Assembly (NCBI RefSeq): GCF_001642575.1
Contig: NZ_LXNG01000009.1
Coordinates: 62,001 to 126,000, forward strand
Direction: 5' to 3'
DNA from: Xanthomonas floridensis
GTDB lineage: Bacteria; Pseudomonadota; Gammaproteobacteria; Xanthomonadales; Xanthomonadaceae
Length of the DNA stretch: 64,000 bases
Both the position numbers and the translations under genes were made by a program. The notes under the pieces were generated by a model that made no database searches, had not been told where the DNA came from, and was given only the letters and a program-made list of their open reading frames with translations. Below are positions 36,253-46,200 of the stretch, piece after piece (the stretch's first letter is position 1; every line of letters begins with the position of its first letter).

Positions 36253-36715
36253 CCACCTCCAGAACGGAACTGCGGAAAGGGACCAGCGCGGCCCGGACGC
36301 ACGACACCATCCGGTAGCGTAGGTTTACCGCAGCCAGGGCGGCTGCACAAGCGATTCGCATAGCGTGGGTAGGCGTAACCCTGGCGTCTGGCGGCAATCC
36401 CCGTGGGCTGCCTTGTGACGCATGGCCAGGCGCGCGGAATGACGGGCCGGATCCCTCGTGCGTCTCCACGTGGTGCATTGCTGTGGTCACCCCGCGCATT
36501 GCGCCACGACGCATTGCGAGTCGATGGTGATCCGATGTTGCCCCAGTGCGTCGACAGCCGACGGATCGGCCCGCCTATTCCTGCCGACGCGTAACGCCAC
36601 CTTGGGTCCATTCCACCTTAGGCATCCTGTGCAGATATGTTGGCGCGGCCGGTGGCGCCCAGAAAAAGCCCAGCCCTTGACAGGGCTGGGCAAACGACGT
36701 TGACGGGAGAGGGCG
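36253..36715. other. Gap between receptor and TonB-like gene
   Basis: These 463 bases contain the receptor terminator (36663-36691). The remaining 410 bases upstream of the TonB-like gene must hold its own promoter. I see no open frame worth calling. Confidence 0.5.
36663..36691 (-). terminator. Rho-independent terminator of the Oar-like receptor
   Basis: Read on the minus strand, a perfect 10-bp stem GCCCAGCCCT..AGGGCTGGGC with a 4-base loop is followed by TTTTT. It starts 25 bp past the receptor stop codon. Confidence 0.92.
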
Positions 36716-39700
36716 TCAGTAGTCGTACGACACCGAGAACATGGCATAGCGCGGCTGGGTGAAGTACCGGCCGATGTCATAGGTGTTGGACAGCGTAAAA
36801 GTGTCGTCTTCCCAGGTGGAGTCGACCTGCAACGGCTTGCGCTCGTTGAAGATATTGAACGCCTGAAGGGTCATGGCGAGCTTGTTGTCCGCAAAGGCCG
36901 GACGGTAGGTCAGGCCGAGGTCCACAATCTTGGTCCAGGGCAGGCGCCCTGCATCGCCGGGACGCGATGGCTGGCCGTTGCAGGTGTGGTACGAGGAGCC
37001 ATAGCCCACCGGATCGCCGGCATCGGAATCTTCGCTGATGCCGTTGATGCTGACATAGCCCAGGCAGGACTTCGGCGTACCGGACAGCACGCGGATATTG
37101 CCTGCGATCAGCCATTCCGGTGCGATCTGGTAGGAGCCGTAGATCTTGATCTGGTGCCGGCGATCGTTGGCCAGGTAGCCGCCCGAATACCACATCAATG
37201 CGGCCGCATCCCAATCCTGCGTCTTGGACACATCAGTCTGGCCAATATCGGACTTGACCTGACCTTCGGTATTGCCGAAGTTGCGCGACCAGGTGTAGTC
37301 GATGCGGCCTTCCCACTTGCCATCGAAGGGGTGCTGCAGGAAAAGATCCACCGCCAGATAGGTTCGCTTGGCCTTTTTGTCGAAGCCCCAGTCCGAGGGC
37401 GACATCGAGACCGAGGTGCGGCCGGAACCGTCCAGGTTGGCCAGGCTGAAAGAGTTGGTTTCGCCTGGATTGAAGATGATGCAGCCGGGCACGTTGACGG
37501 TGCTGGGATCCACCCCGATTGCGGTCAATTTGGTGCGCATCCGGTCGGCGTCGCAGACGTCGTCGATGGTGGCGCCCAACGTGCGATAGGTCGCCTTGGC
37601 GCCCGTCACCCAGCTTTCGCCAAGCGTCTTGTCGAAGCCAAGCATGAATTCGTCCTGGTACATCGACTTGAGGTCGGATGCGGCGATACCGGCCGCATCC
37701 GGCGCCTGACCGCACTCCAGATTGGACGAGACGATATTGCCCGAGCAGGAGAATCCGGCGGAGGGATCGACTGCGACCGGCGTCAGCCCGGTCGGGCTGC
37801 CTTGCGCATCGATGCCGGTGTAGGTGAAGTATTCGCGCGTAAACGTGGAAGGCGATGCCCCGCGGATGGCCACGCTATTGGGCAGTGCCAGGTAGTAGCG
37901 ACCGGCGTTGCCGTACACCTTCAGCGACGAATCGCCGAAGACGTCCCAGCTCAATCCCAGGCGCGGCGCCCACTGGTCGCCACTGGTCACGTAAGGCACA
38001 CCTGCGTCGTTGAAGTTGGTGAACTTGTCGTTGCGAATACCCAGCGTCAGCAGCAGTTTGTCGTTGACCTGCCACTTGTCTTCGAGGAAGTAGGCTTTCT
38101 GCTCGACCGACATGCTGGTCGCCGTGTTAAACACCGTGCGATACGCGTAGTAGCCGTTGCCACCGGCCGGGCCCACGCCGAGCGCAGCACTGATGGGCGA
38201 GGTGGGGCGCGAAGAGCGGCCGTAGATCCAGCGGAAGCCGGGGCCGGTGGTGATGACGCCCTCGTTGTTGGCGTTGAAATACATGTTGTCCACGCCTGCG
38301 GCGAGGGTGTGGCTGCCGAGCACGTATTCCAGGTCGATGCGCAGGCCACGTGTGGTGTTTTCGCCATCGCGCGCCTGGCTGGAGGTCTGGTTGTTGCGGA
38401 TCTCGCTGCCACCGGTGATGGCCGGGTCCTGCAGATTGGTATTGGTCAGCAGCGGTGCGGTGCTGGGGTTGTTGCGGAAATCGGTCTGACGGCTCTTGCC
38501 ATAGGTGGCGCTCAAGGTGAGATCGTCGGTGATGTAGCTGGTGTACTTGCCGATGTAATAGCGGTCGTTGACCTTGACCGTATCGGCGAATGCGCCATTG
38601 GCGTCGCCGTTGACGCCCTGGTATCCGTTGAAATCGCTGTAAGCACCGCCATCGCGCGAATTATTCTTGACGCCGGTCAGTTCGAGGATGTTGCTGTCGT
38701 TGATGTTCCAGTCGATCTTGGCGTAGACCTTCGGCTCATCGGTGCGGTAGTTGTTGCGGCCGATCACCGGGTCGTCCCTGCGTGCGGTGGACACCCCTTC
38801 GGTGCGTTCCTGCTCTGCGGCGACAAAGACGAACAGGCGGTCTTCGATCAACGGGCCGCCGCCATAAACGCTGTAGACCGTATTCCAGAAGGTGTCGTCC
38901 TTGCGGCTACGGTAAAGAGTGCCGGGCAGGCTGTCGTCGCTGTATTCATAGCCGGCAGGTGGGGCGGCATCCGGGTAGAGGACATTTTTGTAATCGCTGG
39001 ACAGCGACTTCGGACGCCACAAGACCTGTGCGCCGAAGTGCCATTCGTTGGTGCCGCGCTTGCCAAGCTGGCTGAGCACGCCGCCTGCCGAGCGGCCGTA
39101 ACGCGCGCTGTAACCGCCGGTGTAGGTTTCCTGCTGATCAATGGCGCCGAATGGAAGGGTCACGCCCCCGATATTGGAGAGCGGGTTGGAGCTGAGGTAG
39201 CCGTTGAGGTAATAGGCGTTCTCCGTGACGCCGGCGCCGCCGAACGAAATTGCATTTCCGAAATAGCCGCTGCCTTGCACGGCACCTGGCGACAACAGCG
39301 CGATGGCCTCGCCCGAACGCGCCAGCGGCAAGCGCTGCAATTGTTCGGCGGTGATCACGGTACGCGAGGCGGTGGCAGAGACGTCCACCGGCGAAATGTT
39401 CTTGCCAGTCACCGTGATGGTGCCCAGGGTGGCGGTATCGCCGGATCCACCGCTGCTGCCGAAGGACACATCGATGCCGGCACCGACGCGCAGGGCGATG
39501 TTACGTCGCGTCTCTGCAGCCTGGCCTTCGCGTTGCAGGGTGACGGTGTAGGTGCCTACCGGGAGATTGCCGATCGCGTAGCGGCCATTGCCGTCGACGG
39601 TTGCGGAACGGGTAAAGCCGGTATCGCTCTGCGCGGTAACGGTGGCACCACTGCCTGCCGGCACACTGCCGTAAATGCCGGCAGTGGTGCTTTGCGCAGC

Positions 39701-39823
39701 GGCAGTTCCCGTGGCCAGAATGCCCACGGCACCACTCAGTGCAAGCGCCAGCACACTGATGCGGCACAGGCGTGCATGCGATGGCGGGCGGGAAGGGAGG
39801 GGCGAAACAAGGCGGGCGGTCAT
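36716..39823 (-). CDS. Oar-like TonB-dependent receptor
   Basis: The protein has 1035 residues. The second of two adjacent ATGs is chosen because GGAG lies 7 bases before it. A signal peptide (LCRISVLALALSGAVGILATGTAAAQ) leads to a carboxypeptidase-regulatory-like domain (about 40-115, GIYGSVPAGSGATVTAQ, GRYAIGNLPVGTYTVTL). A possible TonB box TLGTITVTG and a plug (about 140-260) come next, then a 22-strand-type barrel ending in the aromatic residue Y (AMFSVSYDY). It should import a large substrate across the outer membrane; Oar-like receptors in Xanthomonas have no agreed ligand. It has its own terminator and an AT-rich upstream region. Confidence 0.92.
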   Translation of the reverse strand: MTARLVSPLPSRPPSHARLCRISVLALALSGAVGILATGTAAAQSTTAGIYGSVPAGSGATVTAQSDTGFTRSATVDGNGRYAIGNLPVGTYTVTLQREGQAAETRRNIALRVGAGIDVSFGSSGGSGDTATLGTITVTGKNISPVDVSATASRTVITAEQLQRLPLARSGEAIALLSPGAVQGSGYFGNAISFGGAGVTENAYYLNGYLSSNPLSNIGGVTLPFGAIDQQETYTGGYSARYGRSAGGVLSQLGKRGTNEWHFGAQVLWRPKSLSSDYKNVLYPDAAPPAGYEYSDDSLPGTLYRSRKDDTFWNTVYSVYGGGPLIEDRLFVFVAAEQERTEGVSTARRDDPVIGRNNYRTDEPKVYAKIDWNINDSNILELTGVKNNSRDGGAYSDFNGYQGVNGDANGAFADTVKVNDRYYIGKYTSYITDDLTLSATYGKSRQTDFRNNPSTAPLLTNTNLQDPAITGGSEIRNNQTSSQARDGENTTRGLRIDLEYVLGSHTLAAGVDNMYFNANNEGVITTGPGFRWIYGRSSRPTSPISAALGVGPAGGNGYYAYRTVFNTATSMSVEQKAYFLEDKWQVNDKLLLTLGIRNDKFTNFNDAGVPYVTSGDQWAPRLGLSWDVFGDSSLKVYGNAGRYYLALPNSVAIRGASPSTFTREYFTYTGIDAQGSPTGLTPVAVDPSAGFSCSGNIVSSNLECGQAPDAAGIAASDLKSMYQDEFMLGFDKTLGESWVTGAKATYRTLGATIDDVCDADRMRTKLTAIGVDPSTVNVPGCIIFNPGETNSFSLANLDGSGRTSVSMSPSDWGFDKKAKRTYLAVDLFLQHPFDGKWEGRIDYTWSRNFGNTEGQVKSDIGQTDVSKTQDWDAAALMWYSGGYLANDRRHQIKIYGSYQIAPEWLIAGNIRVLSGTPKSCLGYVSINGISEDSDAGDPVGYGSSYHTCNGQPSRPGDAGRLPWTKIVDLGLTYRPAFADNKLAMTLQAFNIFNERKPLQVDSTWEDDTFTLSNTYDIGRYFTQPRYAMFSVSYDY

Positions 39824-39894
39824 CATCTCTCTCCAGATGGGCGCCATCACGAATGTGACGGTGCGCTGACAATCGATGCTAGAGAGAGGCAGAG

Positions 39895-40015
39895 CTCGCT
39901 TAAAGAATAATTTCCTTAAATTTCATGTTTTTTTAAGCACAAAAGCCAATATTTGCCTATTCATAATCTACATTTGTGACTTAGGGCACTTGCAGGTTCC
40001 CTGATTTTCACTGCT
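39895..40015 (-). promoter_or_regulatory. AT-rich promoter region of the Oar-like receptor
   Basis: About 120 bases upstream of the receptor are strikingly AT-rich against a GC-rich background, with runs such as TTAAAGAATAATTTCC and TTTTTTTAAGCAC. No pair of promoter boxes is convincing enough to fix the start site. The region must also terminate the divergent side. Confidence 0.45.
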
Positions 40016-40063
40016 TAGTCAGATCCGTGTCGCGGGAGGCCGACTGCCAAGCCACACAAACGA

Positions 40064-40087
40064 AACTGCCCTCCGAAGAGGGCAGTT
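40064..40087 (-). terminator. Hairpin terminator of the SIMPL-domain gene
   Basis: Arms AACTGCCCTC (40064-40073) and GAGGGCAGTT (40078-40087) are perfect around a CGAA loop, which is UUCG on the minus-strand transcript. On that strand a short TTTCGTTTGT follows. It lies about 41 bp past the SIMPL gene stop. Confidence 0.8.
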
Positions 40088-40128
40088 CGAGCAAAGCCAC
40101 AACATCCTGGAGCGCGTTGCCAGCCGCC

Positions 40129-40863
40129 TCAACGCCCCAGTTCGAACGTCACATCCAGGTTGATCGACAGGGTGCTTTCGCCCGGAGACACCGGTGTGTC
40201 CATCTCGACCTTGGCCGAGCGCATCGAGGCGGCCATCATCATCGGGCGCACACCGCCGCCACTGCGTCCTTCCGAGATGCTGACGATGCGGCGCACCTTC
40301 AGGCCCAGCGACTTGGCGTAGGTGTCGGCGCGGGTCTGGGCCTTTTTCAGTGCGGCCACGCGTGCTTCGTCGTAGACCGGTTCGGGCTGGTCGATCGAGA
40401 AACTGGGGCCGTTGATGTCGTTGGCGCCATTGGCGACCAGGGCGTCGAGCACCTTGCCCAGCTTGGCGATGTCGCGCACCTTCAGGCTGACCGTGTTGCT
40501 GGCCTGGTAGCCGTTGATCTTCGGCGCCTCGTTTTCCTTGTAGGTGTACTGCGGGCTGAGGTTGATGCCGCTGGTCTGCACGTCCTTGTCGGCGATGCCG
40601 GCGGCCTTCACCGCGTTCATGACCTTGCTCATCTGCTCGGCGTTCTGGCGCATCGCGGCGTTGCCGTCGGTAGCCTGGGTGACCACGCCGGCCGACAACG
40701 TGGCGATGTCCGGTACGCGCTTGGCTTCGGCCTCGGCCGAGACGTTGAGCAGGGTGCCGTCATTGGGAAGGGCGTAGCTCGGCGCGGGTTGGGCGTGGGC
40801 GGTCATGGCGGTTCCGGCAGCGAGGGACAGGGCCAGCAACAACGGCTTGAGGGTGGTACGCAT
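40129..40863 (-). CDS. SIMPL-domain (DUF541) periplasmic protein
   Basis: The protein has 244 residues. AAGGAG precedes the ATG by 6 bases. A Sec signal ([20 protein letters not shown]) is followed by a SIMPL domain (about 38-244): [57 protein letters not shown] and a C-terminal [11 protein letters not shown] strand. E. coli YggE of this family is linked to resistance to oxidative stress; the molecular action is unknown. It is divergent from maf with a 129-bp gap. Confidence 0.9.
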   Translation of the reverse strand: MRTTLKPLLLALSLAAGTAMTAHAQPAPSYALPNDGTLLNVSAEAEAKRVPDIATLSAGVVTQATDGNAAMRQNAEQMSKVMNAVKAAGIADKDVQTSGINLSPQYTYKENEAPKINGYQASNTVSLKVRDIAKLGKVLDALVANGANDINGPSFSIDQPEPVYDEARVAALKKAQTRADTYAKSLGLKVRRIVSISEGRSGGGVRPMMMAASMRSAKVEMDTPVSPGESTLSINLDVTFELGR

Positions 40864-40992
40864 GGGATCTCCTTGTCTGTGCTGCGAGCGTGTTGGGAGG
40901 TGGATGAACATGTTGTGAGTCGCGCGTGGCGTGGCGACGACACGCCTGTGCAGAGCAAGCGGGCGAGTACGGGCAACAGGTATGCTGGGCGG

Positions 40993-41565
40993 ATGCTCTA
41001 TCTCGCCTCCCGTTCGCCCCGTCGACAAGAACTGCTGCAACGTCTGGACGTGCCGTTCCAGACCCTGGAACTGGACGTGCCCGAGCTGCGCACGCCGGGC
41101 GAATCGCCCGAGCACTATGTGCAGCGCGTGGCGCTGGACAAGGCGCGTGCCGGTCTGGCGCAGGTGCAGGCCGGCGACCCCGATGCGATCGTGCTGGGCT
41201 CCGATACCGAGGTGGTGCTTGGCGAGCGGGTGTTCGGCAAGCCGGCCGATGTAGACGATGCGATCGCCATGCTGCGCGTGTTGTCCGGACGCACCCACCA
41301 GGTACTCACGGCGGTGGTTCTAGTCTGCGCACAGCGCGCCCCGGCGCAGGCGCTGGCGGTGTCGGAGGTGACGTTCGACACGCTCGACGACGTGCAGATC
41401 GCGGCCTACGCGGCCTGTGGCGAGCCGATGGGCAAGGCCGGCGCGTATGCGATCCAGGGGCGCGCGGAGCGTTTCATCACCCATCTGTCCGGTAGCTATT
41501 CCGGCGTGATGGGGTTGCCCTTGTTTCACACCTCGCAGTTGCTCACAGCCTTCGGAGCGCATTGA
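40993..41565 (+). CDS. maf: Maf-family nucleotide pyrophosphatase
   Basis: The protein has 190 residues. The core starts at once with [15 protein letters not shown], the Maf signature. It then shows [21 protein letters not shown] with the catalytic aspartate, [11 protein letters not shown] and [16 protein letters not shown]. Members hydrolyse non-canonical or pyrimidine dNTPs (dTTP/UTP type or m7GTP type); which one this prefers is not settled here. The stop overlaps the rng ATG by one base (TGATG), so the pair is translationally coupled. Confidence 0.94.
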   Translation: MLYLASRSPRRQELLQRLDVPFQTLELDVPELRTPGESPEHYVQRVALDKARAGLAQVQAGDPDAIVLGSDTEVVLGERVFGKPADVDDAIAMLRVLSGRTHQVLTAVVLVCAQRAPAQALAVSEVTFDTLDDVQIAAYAACGEPMGKAGAYAIQGRAERFITHLSGSYSGVMGLPLFHTSQLLTAFGAH

Positions 41566-43064
41566 TGTCGGAAGAGATTTTGGTCAACGTCACCCCGCGC
41601 GAGACCCGTGTGGCGGTGATCGAGAACGGCATGCTGCAGGAACTGCATATCGAGCGCGGCTGGCGCCGAGGTGTGGTGGGCAATATCTACAAGGGCAAGG
41701 TGCAGCGGGTGATGCCGGGCATGCAGGCGGCATTTGTCGAGGTCGGGCTGGAGCGCGCCGCATTCCTGCACGCCAACGACGTGGTGCGCCCGGTGCCGGC
41801 ACCGGCCAGTGTGGTCGACACCGAAGAAACCCCGCTGCCGCCGCCACCGGCCACCTCGGTTCCCATCGTCGAGCTGTTGCGCGATGGCCAGGACATCGTG
41901 GTGCAGGTGGTCAAGGACCCGATCGGCACCAAGGGCGCGCGGCTCACGACCCAGATCAGCATCCCGTCGCGCTACCTGGTGCTGCTGCCGCAGTCCAAGA
42001 TCGTCGGGGTGTCGGCACGGATCGAGGACGAGGCCGAGCGGCTGCGCCTGAAGACCATCGTCAGCGAGGTCTCTGCCCAGCACGGGGGCTTCGGCTACAT
42101 CATCCGCACCAACGCCGAAGGTCAGCCGGCCGAGGCGCTGGCCGAAGACATCGCCTACCTGTCGCGGGTCTGGAACGTGGTCGAGCGGCGCGGCCGCGAA
42201 GCGCCGCCGTGCAGCATCATCTATGAAGACCTGAGCCTGCCGCTGCGCGCAGTGCGCGACCTGATCCGCAAGGACGTGGAAAAGGTCAAGGTCGACTCCA
42301 ACGAAACCTTCGTGCAGTTGCAGGCCTTCGTGGCCAAGTACATGCCGGTGCTGGCCGAGCGGCTGGAGCTGTACACCGGCGACCGGCCGATCTTCGACCT
42401 GTACGGCGTGGAAGACGAGATCGGCCGCGCGTTGAACAAGCAGGTGCCGCTCAAGTCCGGTGGCTACCTGGTGATCGACCAGACTGAAGCGATGACCACC
42501 ATCGACGTCAACACCGGTTCGTTCGTGGGGCAGCGCAATCTGGAAGAAACCGTGTTCCGCACAAACCTGGAAGCGGCGCAGGCGGTGGCGCGGCAGCTGC
42601 GGCTGCGCAACCTGGGCGGCATCATCATCATCGACTTCATCGACATGGACGATCCCGAGCACCGCCGCCAGGTGCTGCGCACGCTGGAAAAGGCGCTGGC
42701 ACGCGACCACGCCAAGACCACCGTGTACGAGTTCTCGCCGCTGGGCCTGGTGGAGATGACCCGCAAGCGCACCGTCGAAAGCCTGGAGCGGCAGTTGTCG
42801 GAAACCTGCGGGCACTGCGGCGGGCGCGGCACCATCAAGACCGCCGAAACGGTGACCTACGAGATCTTCCGCGAGATCACCCGCGCGGTGCGTCAGTTCG
42901 ATGCCGCGCGGCTGCTGGTGATCGCCTCGTCCAAGGTGGTGGCGCGCATCACCGACGAGGAGTCGGCGGCGGTGGCCGAGCTCGAAGAATTCCTCGGCAA
43001 GAGCATCCGCTTCCAGTCCGACGACCAGTATTTGCAGGAACAGTTCGATGTGGTGCTGCTGTGA
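41565..43064 (+). CDS. rng: Ribonuclease G
   Basis: The protein has 499 residues. GGAG at 41553-41556 supports the ATG. An S1-type RNA-binding domain (about 35-125) is followed by the RNase E/G catalytic domain with metal-binding aspartates in MTTIDVNTGSF (about residue 314) and GGIIIIDFIDMDD (about 356). The zinc-link CGHCGGRGT is also present. It cleaves single-stranded AU-rich RNA and matures 5' ends of 16S rRNA; it lacks the long degradosome scaffold of RNase E. It follows the classic maf-rng-yhdP order. Confidence 0.96.
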   Translation: MSEEILVNVTPRETRVAVIENGMLQELHIERGWRRGVVGNIYKGKVQRVMPGMQAAFVEVGLERAAFLHANDVVRPVPAPASVVDTEETPLPPPPATSVPIVELLRDGQDIVVQVVKDPIGTKGARLTTQISIPSRYLVLLPQSKIVGVSARIEDEAERLRLKTIVSEVSAQHGGFGYIIRTNAEGQPAEALAEDIAYLSRVWNVVERRGREAPPCSIIYEDLSLPLRAVRDLIRKDVEKVKVDSNETFVQLQAFVAKYMPVLAERLELYTGDRPIFDLYGVEDEIGRALNKQVPLKSGGYLVIDQTEAMTTIDVNTGSFVGQRNLEETVFRTNLEAAQAVARQLRLRNLGGIIIIDFIDMDDPEHRRQVLRTLEKALARDHAKTTVYEFSPLGLVEMTRKRTVESLERQLSETCGHCGGRGTIKTAETVTYEIFREITRAVRQFDAARLLVIASSKVVARITDEESAAVAELEEFLGKSIRFQSDDQYLQEQFDVVLL

Positions 43065-43068
43065 GGCC

Positions 43069-43096
43069 GGGAATCGGGAGTCGGGAATCGGGAATG
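43069..43096. repeat. Heptamer array GGGAATC x4
   Basis: Units GGGAATC, GGGAGTC, GGGAATC and GGGAATG begin 5 bases after the rng stop codon. Confidence 0.88.
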
Positions 43097-43198
43097 GTGG
43101 TGGAGCTGAGGGCGTTCTGCGGGGTGCTGGTGAGGTCTTTAGAATGGCGGCGCGCGTGGACGAATGATCGTGCGTGTGGCGCGGTTTGTGCTCTTGCG

Positions 43199-43226
43199 AT
43201 TCCCCATTCCCCATTTCCCATTCCCC
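43199..43226. repeat. Heptamer array ATTCCCC x4
   Basis: Units ATTCCCC, ATTCCCC, ATTTCCC and ATTCCCC end 7 bases before the yhdP ATG. They are inverted relative to the array at 43069, so the 102-bp spacer between rng and yhdP is flanked by potentially pairing arrays. Confidence 0.88.
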
Positions 43227-43233
43227 GCCGTTA

Positions 43234-46200
43234 ATGCCGACCCCGCTGCGCCGCCGTCTGCGGCTGTTCCGCCGCTATGCGATCACTGCCGCCGCGCTGG
43301 CGGTGGTGGCGGTCGCCTTGCTGGTCGGGGCGGCCAGTCAGGCGTTGCCGCTGGCGGAACAGCATCCGCAGCAGGTTGCCGATTGGTTGAGCCAGCGCGC
43401 CGGGCAGGCGATCGCCTTCGATCGGCTGGACACCGAGTGGACACGGCGCGGGCCGCTGCTGCGGCTGGATGGCCTGCGGATCGGCCCGCATGGCGAGGTG
43501 CAGGTGGGGCAGGCGGAAATCCTGCTGGCGATGTATGCCGGGCTGTTGCCCGGTCATTCGCTGACCGAAGTGCGTCTGCGCGGGCTGGCGCTGACCCTGC
43601 AACGCGGCGACGACGGCGTGTGGTCGGTGCAGGGATTGCCGAGCGGCAAGCGTTCCGATCCGTTGGACGCGCTGCGTCGGCTCGGCGAGATCCAGCTGGC
43701 CGAGGCGCGCCTGAAGGTAGACGCGCCATCGATCGGCCTGGACACCACGCTGCCGCGGATCGATCTGCGCCTGCGCGTGAGCGGTTCGACGCTTAAGGTC
43801 GGCAGCCGTAGCTGGATCGATCTCAAGCGCGCGCCGCTGACCGCGGTGCTGGAGTTCGACCGCAACAGCGGCGACGGCAGCGCCTATGCGCAGGCCGATC
43901 CGGCCGACCTGGCGGCCTGGGCCTCGTTGCTGCAGGTTGGCGGCATGCGCCTGGACGGCGGCGGCGGGCGGCTACAGGCCTGGGCACAGCTGCGCGCGCG
44001 CCGGGTGAGCGCTGTGACCGTGGATGCCGATCTCACCCAGCTGCAGTTGTCGGGCACCGCATTGCCGGATGAAACCGTACGCCGCACGCTGCGCTGGGAG
44101 CGGCTGCAGGCGCGCGCGCGCTGGCACACCATCGACGGCGGCTGGCGGCTGGATGCGCCGTTGCTGCGGTTGGGTGATGCGGCAAACCTGCAGCGGCTGG
44201 ATGGGCTAAGCATCGCCGGCGGGCGTCGCTATGCGGTGGCTGCAAAACAGGGCGATGTCTCCGGCCTGATTGCCGCTGCCGCATTGAGCGATCAACTCTC
44301 GCCTGCATTGCGCCGCTGGTTGACCCTGTCCAGACCGCAGCTGCGCGTGGCCGATCTGCAGATTGCCGGCGAGCAGGGCGGCGCCGTGCGTGCGCAGGGG
44401 CAGATCCAAGAACTCGGGTTCCTGCCGGTGGGCAATGCGCCGGGGATCAGCGGGTTACGCGGACGCATCGACGGCGACGCACAGGGCGGCGAACTGGAAA
44501 CCGCAGCGGACGCCACGGTGCGCTTCGACTGGCCCACCGGCTTTGGCGTGGTGCATCAGATCCAGCTGGCCGGCAAGATCGTCGGCTGGCGCGAAGGTGC
44601 CGGCTGGCAGGTCGCCACCCCGGCCCTGCGCGTGCAGGCCAGCGACTACGGCGCCAACGTGCGCGGCGGGCTGTGGTTCCAGAACGACGGCAGCCGCCCG
44701 CGCATGCAACTGGCCGCGCAGCTGGACGATGTGGCGCTGCCGGTGGCGCGCAAGTTCTGGATCCGCTCCAAGATGAGCAAGGCCGCCATCGACTGGCTGG
44801 ACATGGCCGTGGCTGGCGGCGTGGTCACCGGTGGTACCGGCCTGGTCAGTGGCGATCTGGACGACTGGCCGTTCGACAACAACGATGGGCGCTTCGAGGC
44901 GTTCGGGCATATCCGCGATGGCGTGATCCGCTTTCAGCCGGATTGGCCGGCGATGGAGCAGGTGCAGGCCGATCTGAGCTTCATCGGCAACGGCTTCTCG
45001 CTGCAGGGCCAGGGCGATCTGGCCGGCACCCCGATCGCGCAACTGGAGGCCGGTATTCCCAGCTTCAAGACTTCCGAGCTCTACGTGCGCGCCTCCACCC
45101 AGGCCGACGCGGCACAGCTGCTGGGCATGCTGCGACAGAGTCCGCTGGAGCGCCGTTATGGCGACACCTTGCGCAACCTCACCGTGTCAGGCCCGGCGGC
45201 GGTGAGCTTCGACCTGCTGCGCCCGTTGCGGACCAAGGGCGTGGGCGGGCATCTGCAGGGCACGGTTGCGCTGCAGGGCGCAAAGCTGGCCGATGCGCGC
45301 TGGAACCTGGCCTTCGACCAGGTCAGCGGGCAGGCCGAGTACCGCGACAGCGGCTTTGCGGCCGAGCAGTTGAGCGTGCAGCATCAGGGGCGCACCGGCG
45401 AGCTGGCGCTGCGTGCCGGTGGCTTCGTGCAGGACCCGGCGCAAGCCTTCGAAGCACGCCTGAATGCCACCCTGGACGCCAAGGAGTTGTTCGACCGGGC
45501 GCCGCAGATGGAATGGTTACGCCCCTATGTGCATGGCAGCGCGCCATGGCAGGTGGGGGTGGACGTGCCGCTGCCCACGCCGGGCCAGCCAGATGCGCAG
45601 GCGCTGCTGACGCTGCGATCGGACCTGGTCGGCACCACGCTGGATCTGCCGGCGCCCCTGGACAAGCCGGCGACCCGTCCGCTGGACACCCAGGTCAAGG
45701 TGGCCTTGCCGGTGGGCGATGGCGACATCGATGTGGCCTTTGGCAAGCTGGTGGCGTTGAAGGCCAGTAGCCGTGGCAACCAGACCGGCGTACGCGTGGT
45801 CATGGGCACCGACACGGTGACCGAGCGCCCGCCCGCCAATGGACTGGTGGTCACCGGCCGCACCGCCTCACTGGATGCGATCGACTGGATCAGCCTGGCG
45901 CGAGGCACCAGCGATGCGGACATGCCGCCGCTGCCGGGCCAGCCGGCACCGCCGAAGAAAGACGCAGTACCGTTGCAGCAGGTGGACGTGCAGGCCGACA
46001 AGCTGCTGATGATCGGTGGCGTGTTCCCGCAGACGCGGCTCCGGCTACGCCCGACCCGCGATGCGGTGGCAGTGACCCTGGACGGCCCCTCGCTGGCCGG
46101 GCAGCTCACCGTGCCCAATGCCGAGGGCGGCACGGTGCAAGGCAAGCTCAGCACGGTGCGCTGGCAGCCGGTGGCCGATGCGCCGACACCCGCCGCGCCC

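Noticed and set aside
36986-39910. A 974-codon open frame on the plus strand opposite the Oar-like receptor.
   Set aside because: It is the antisense shadow of a receptor with clear motifs and lacks any recognisable domain; GC-rich codon use leaves antisense frames open.
40027-40992. Upstream extension of maf to 512 codons.
   Set aside because: It is antisense to the SIMPL gene and the Maf domain begins exactly at the ATG at 40993.
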